From contig CAIUGQ010000039.1 of NCBI GenBank assembly GCA_903898725.1, positions 1-7,986 on the forward strand: DNA of 7,986 nt, written 5' to 3'. Both the position numbers and the translations under genes were made by a program. The DNA comes from an uncultured Burkholderiales bacterium. GTDB taxonomy: Bacteria > Pseudomonadota > Gammaproteobacteria > Burkholderiales > Burkholderiaceae_E. The notes beneath the pieces are model-generated. The model was given only the letters and a program-made list of their open reading frames with translations. It ran no database searches and was not told the DNA's origin. How positions within the stretch are numbered: the stretch's first letter is position 1; every line of letters begins with the position of its first letter. This document shows positions 5,830 through 7,986 of the stretch, in pieces.

Positions 5830-6744
5830 ATGGAGACGATCGGATTCATCGGACTGGGCCGCATGGGCAAGTCGATGGCGGGCAACCTGCTCGCCAAGGG
5901 CTTCGCGCTGACCGTGCTCGACATCGACCCGCGGCCGGCGCGCGAGCTCGCCGAGCGCGGCGCGACGATCGGGTCGAGCGTCGCCCAGATCGCCCGCGAC
6001 TGCACGATCGTGATCACGATGCTGCCGACCGCGGTCGAGGTCGAGCAGATCGCGACCGGGCCCGACGGCGTGTTCGCCCATGCCGCCCGCGGCAGCCTGC
6101 TGATGGACATGAGCACCATCGACCCGCTGGCCACCGACCGGCTGCAGGCCGCGGCGCTCGCGCGCGGGCTGTCGGTCGTCGATGCGCCCGTCGGCCGGCT
6201 CGCCGAGCATGCCGACCGGGGCGAGTCGCTGTTCATGGTCGGGGCGAGCGATGCCGACCTCGCCCGCGTGCGCCCGCTGCTCGACGCGATGGGCACGACG
6301 GTGCACCACTGCGGCGGCGTCGGCACCGGCGGACGCACGAAGCTGGTCAACAACTTCGTCGCGGTCACGCTCACCCAGGTCAACGCCGAGGCACTCGCGC
6401 TGTCGCAGCGCTTCGGGCTCGACCTCACCCGCACGCTGGCGGTGCTGCTCGGCACGTCGGCGAACAACGGCCAGCTGCGGATGAACTTCCCGAGCAAGGT
6501 GCTCGCCGGCGACACCACGCCCGGCTTCACGATCGACCTCGCGCACAAGGACCTCGCGCTGGTGCTCGGTGCGGCGCATGCCGCGCGCGTGCCGATGCCG
6601 GTGGCGGCGGCGGTCTTCGAGTCGTTCAGCCTCGCGCGCGCCGGCGGCTACGGCGGCCTCGACTTCTCGGGCATCGCGGACGCGAACTGCGACGTGGCGA
6701 AGATCGAGCGGGCCCGCGTGCCGAAGGGCTGGACGCCGGGCTGA
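5830..6744 (+). CDS. Beta-hydroxyacid dehydrogenase, sulfolactaldehyde reductase (YihU)-like
   Basis: The product is 304 residues, the usual family length, from ATG 5830 behind GGAGGAG. The N-terminal Rossmann motif GFIGLGRMG (residues 5-13) binds NAD(P)H. VITMLPTA and MDMSTIDPLATDRL follow, then the catalytic Lys171 and Asn174/Asn175 in GTGGRTKLVNNF, and KVLAGDTTPGFTIDLAHKDL with Lys240. Ordinary 3-hydroxyisobutyrate and tartronate-semialdehyde reductases read DAPVSGG at the substrate loop; here it is VDAPVGRLAEHA with Arg123. From memory, E. coli YihU, which reduces 3-sulfolactaldehyde to dihydroxypropanesulfonate, has PVGRTS with Arg123 and the same IDLAHKDL and VPMP blocks. A sulfonate, or another C3 acid with a strong anion, is therefore a plausible substrate. 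The reaction would be reversible oxidation/reduction of a hydroxy/aldehyde group in the cytoplasm. Divergent ComDE-like genes support this. An upstream in-frame extension to 5590 is rejected. Confidence 0.9.
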   Translation: METIGFIGLGRMGKSMAGNLLAKGFALTVLDIDPRPARELAERGATIGSSVAQIARDCTIVITMLPTAVEVEQIATGPDGVFAHAARGSLLMDMSTIDPLATDRLQAAALARGLSVVDAPVGRLAEHADRGESLFMVGASDADLARVRPLLDAMGTTVHHCGGVGTGGRTKLVNNFVAVTLTQVNAEALALSQRFGLDLTRTLAVLLGTSANNGQLRMNFPSKVLAGDTTPGFTIDLAHKDLALVLGAAHAARVPMPVAAAVFESFSLARAGGYGGLDFSGIADANCDVAKIERARVPKGWTPG

Positions 6745-6756
6745 GCCGGCTGCTGC

Positions 6757-6774
6757 GGGCCGCGTCGGGCCCTT
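6757..6774. terminator. Possible hairpin between convergent genes
   Basis: GGGCC (6757-6761), loop GCGTCG and GGCCC (6768-6772) form a 5-bp stem followed by only two T residues. It fills most of the 29-nt gap between the dehydrogenase stop and the hydrolase stop, a natural place for a shared terminator. The short stem and missing T-run keep confidence low. Confidence 0.3.
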
Positions 6775-7700
6775 CAGCGTGCCCCGGTCACTAGCGCGAG
6801 CACCGCGTCGGCGAACACCTGCGGCACCTCCTGCGGCATGTTGTGGCCGACGCCGGGCACCACCGTGTGGGTGCGCGGCCCAGTGAAGCGATGGCCGTGC
6901 TGCGAGGCGCCGGCCGGCGGGCGCACGCCGTCGTCGGCGCCATCGAAGGTCAGCGTCGGCACGGTGATGGGCGGCTGCGCCGCGAGCCGGCGCTCGACCT
7001 CGGCCACCGCCGGATCGCCAGGCACCAGGCCGAAGCGGTGGCGGTACGAGTGGATCACCACGTCGACGAAGTCCGGGTTGTCGAAGGCGGGCGCCGTCCG
7101 CTCGAAGGTGGCGTCGTCGAAGCCCCAGGTGGGCGACCAGGTCTGCCAGAGCAGCCGGCAGACCGCGCGCCGGTCGCGCTCGAGGCCGGCGCGCCCGCGC
7201 TCGGAATGGAAGTAGTACTGGTACCAGAGGCTGCGTTCGTTGGCGGGCGTGTCGGGCACCATCGCCCGCGCGATGTCCTGGATGTTGTAGCTGTTGAACG
7301 AGACCAGGCCCGCGCAGCGCTGCGGCCACAGCGCGGCGACCACGCAGGCCGCACGGCCGCCCCAGTCGTAGCCGGCGAGCACCGCGCGCGGGATCGCGAG
7401 CGCATCCATCAGCGCGAGCAGGTCGGCGCCGAGCACGGCCTGCTCGCCCGAGCGCGGCACCCCGGCGTCGACGAAGCGGGTCGGGCCGAAGCCGCGCAGG
7501 TAGGGCACGACCGTCCTGCAGCCTGCCGCCACCAGGCGCGGGACGACCTCGTCGTAGGCATGCACGTCGTACGGAAAGCCGTGCATCAGCATCACCGGCG
7601 GGCCGTCGAGCGGGCCGGCGGCATGGTAGGCGACGTCGAGCACGCCGGCGCGCACGGTGTGCAGGGGGCCGAGCGGATCGTGGTGCGGGGAGGCGGTCAT
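6774..7700 (-). CDS. Alpha/beta hydrolase with Asp nucleophile (epoxide hydrolase / dehalogenase-like)
   Basis: The product is 308 residues from ATG 7700. The oxyanion segment is LMHGFPYDVHAY (His40-Gly41-Phe42-Pro43). The nucleophile elbow is GYDWGGRAA with Asp112 where esterases have Ser. The likely acid is Asp257 (or Asp253/Asp256) in FDGADDGV, and the catalytic His is His286 in GVGHNMPQE. Asp nucleophiles are typical of epoxide hydrolases and haloalkane or haloacid dehalogenases. Lid Tyr residues around 160-163 (WYQYYF) could be the epoxide-polarising Tyr, but no canonical pair can be fixed by eye. There is no signal peptide, so it is cytoplasmic. No clear ribosome site precedes ATG 7700; the frame stays open upstream through a tandem repeat, but that sequence is Pro-rich and not family-like. 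It converges on the dehydrogenase and diverges from the gene at 7874. Substrate unknown. Confidence 0.88.
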   Translation of the reverse strand: MTASPHHDPLGPLHTVRAGVLDVAYHAAGPLDGPPVMLMHGFPYDVHAYDEVVPRLVAAGCRTVVPYLRGFGPTRFVDAGVPRSGEQAVLGADLLALMDALAIPRAVLAGYDWGGRAACVVAALWPQRCAGLVSFNSYNIQDIARAMVPDTPANERSLWYQYYFHSERGRAGLERDRRAVCRLLWQTWSPTWGFDDATFERTAPAFDNPDFVDVVIHSYRHRFGLVPGDPAVAEVERRLAAQPPITVPTLTFDGADDGVRPPAGASQHGHRFTGPRTHTVVPGVGHNMPQEVPQVFADAVLALVTGAR

Positions 7701-7728
7701 GGGCGGTGTGCGTCCGGTTGCGGGCGGC

Positions 7729-7776
7729 GCGAACAGGGGCGTGGGCAGGGGCGAGAACAGGGGCGAGAACAGGGGC
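7729..7776. repeat. 12-bp tandem repeat, four copies, in the leader of the hydrolase gene
   Basis: The units are GCGAACAGGGGC (7729-7740), GTGGGCAGGGGC (7741-7752) and GAGAACAGGGGC twice (7753-7764, 7765-7776, identical); the next 12 bases are degenerate. All four share the CAGGGGC core. Because the unit is a multiple of three, the minus-strand frame stays open through it and would read Pro-Leu-Phe-Ser-like repeats if translated. The array begins 28 nt upstream of the hydrolase ATG. Confidence 0.8.
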
Positions 7777-7838
7777 GTGCAAAGCGGCCCGGTGCCGAGA
7801 TCGTACGGGCCCCGGATCGAAAGCGCGTCCGCGGCAGG

Positions 7839-7844
7839 TAGAGT
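7839..7844 (+). promoter_or_regulatory. Candidate -10 element for the exported-protein gene at the window end
   Basis: TAGAGT lies 29 nt before ATG 7874, directly after GCAGG. No good -35 hexamer is visible at 16-18 nt upstream. Position and base composition are the only support. Confidence 0.2.
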
Positions 7845-7873
7845 CGCGGAACCCGACTTACGGATCACCCGCG

Positions 7874-7986
7874 ATGACTTCCGCTTCCTCCGGCTCTGGC
7901 GCGTTGCAGCGCGCCGCCCGCCACGCACTCGGCGGCCTCGGCCTGCTCGCCGTCCTCGGTCTGAGCTGCGCGGCCGGCGTCGGCGA
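7874..7986 (+). CDS. N-terminus of an exported protein (3' end outside window)
   Basis: The frame opens at ATG 7874 and runs off the window after 37 codons plus two bases. The residues are a Ser/Thr-rich start (MTSASSGSGALQRAARHA), with two Arg and one His, followed by a hydrophobic run (LGGLGLLAVLGLSCAAGVG) that looks like a Sec signal peptide. A Cys in GLSCAA could be a lipoprotein site, but the -3 residue is Gly, not the usual Leu, so a soluble periplasmic protein is as likely. The start codon has only weak ribosome-site sequence before it (GGATCACCC). It is divergent from the hydrolase across a 173-nt gap that carries the tandem repeat. The mature protein is not visible, so no function is given; a periplasmic binding protein is one possibility among many. 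Confidence 0.55.
   Translation, partial: MTSASSGSGALQRAARHALGGLGLLAVLGLSCAAGVG

Noticed and set aside
5116..7782. Open-frame extension making the decarboxylase beta subunit part of a 1107-residue minus-strand protein
   Set aside because: The upstream part is low-complexity Arg/Ala/Pro sequence antisense to the dehydrogenase and out of frame with the alpha subunit and hydrolase. The real start is the ATGA overlap at 5115.
7701..7928. Upstream extension of the hydrolase through the tandem repeat
   Set aside because: It would overlap the divergent gene at 7874 and add Pro-rich sequence with no hydrolase similarity.

Overview
The window is GC-rich (about 70% by eye), densely packed and strongly biased to G/C at third codon positions. 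Together with the gene families this suggests a high-GC Proteobacterium, most likely Burkholderiales or a relative; the genus cannot be read from the sequence. I see no tRNA, rRNA, CRISPR array, transposase or other mobile-element trace.

Region A (1-3472, + strand) reads as one operon for periplasmic redox chemistry plus sensing. It holds the C-terminal part of a di-haem cytochrome c peroxidase/MauG-family protein, a small secreted type-1 copper cupredoxin, a mono-haem class I cytochrome c, a SCO-type copper chaperone/thioredoxin-fold gene, and a full methyl-accepting chemotaxis protein. Gaps are short: 34 nt, 28 nt, a 32-nt overlap, and 4 nt. The SCO gene carries an in-frame TAG at codon 173 of 207. 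The reading frame continues with recognisable family sequence to a TGA just before the chemoreceptor, so I annotate it as an interrupted gene.

Region B (3473-4458) holds a stand-alone BLUF-domain blue-light sensor (+) facing a small unrecognised protein (-), possibly DUF1488-like. A cluster of palindromic GTCGAC repeats lies between the two stop codons.

Region C (4459-6773) holds a split thiamine-diphosphate enzyme on the - strand. Its alpha and beta subunits overlap by ATGA and resemble sulfopyruvate/phosphonopyruvate decarboxylase ComD/ComE. Divergent from it is a beta-hydroxyacid dehydrogenase that resembles E. coli YihU, the sulfolactaldehyde reductase, more than ordinary 3-hydroxyisobutyrate dehydrogenases. 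A plausible sigma70-type promoter for the - strand pair lies in the divergent gap. Together these suggest, without proving, a small C3-sulfonate or phosphonate/oxoacid module.

Region D (6774-7986) holds an alpha/beta hydrolase with an Asp nucleophile (epoxide hydrolase/dehalogenase type, - strand), a 12-bp tandem repeat in its upstream leader, and the first 37 codons of a divergent exported protein that runs off the window.

The observations most worth following are the amber-interrupted SCO gene, the linkage of a periplasmic electron-transfer set to a chemoreceptor, and the pairing of a YihU-like reductase with a ComDE-like decarboxylase.
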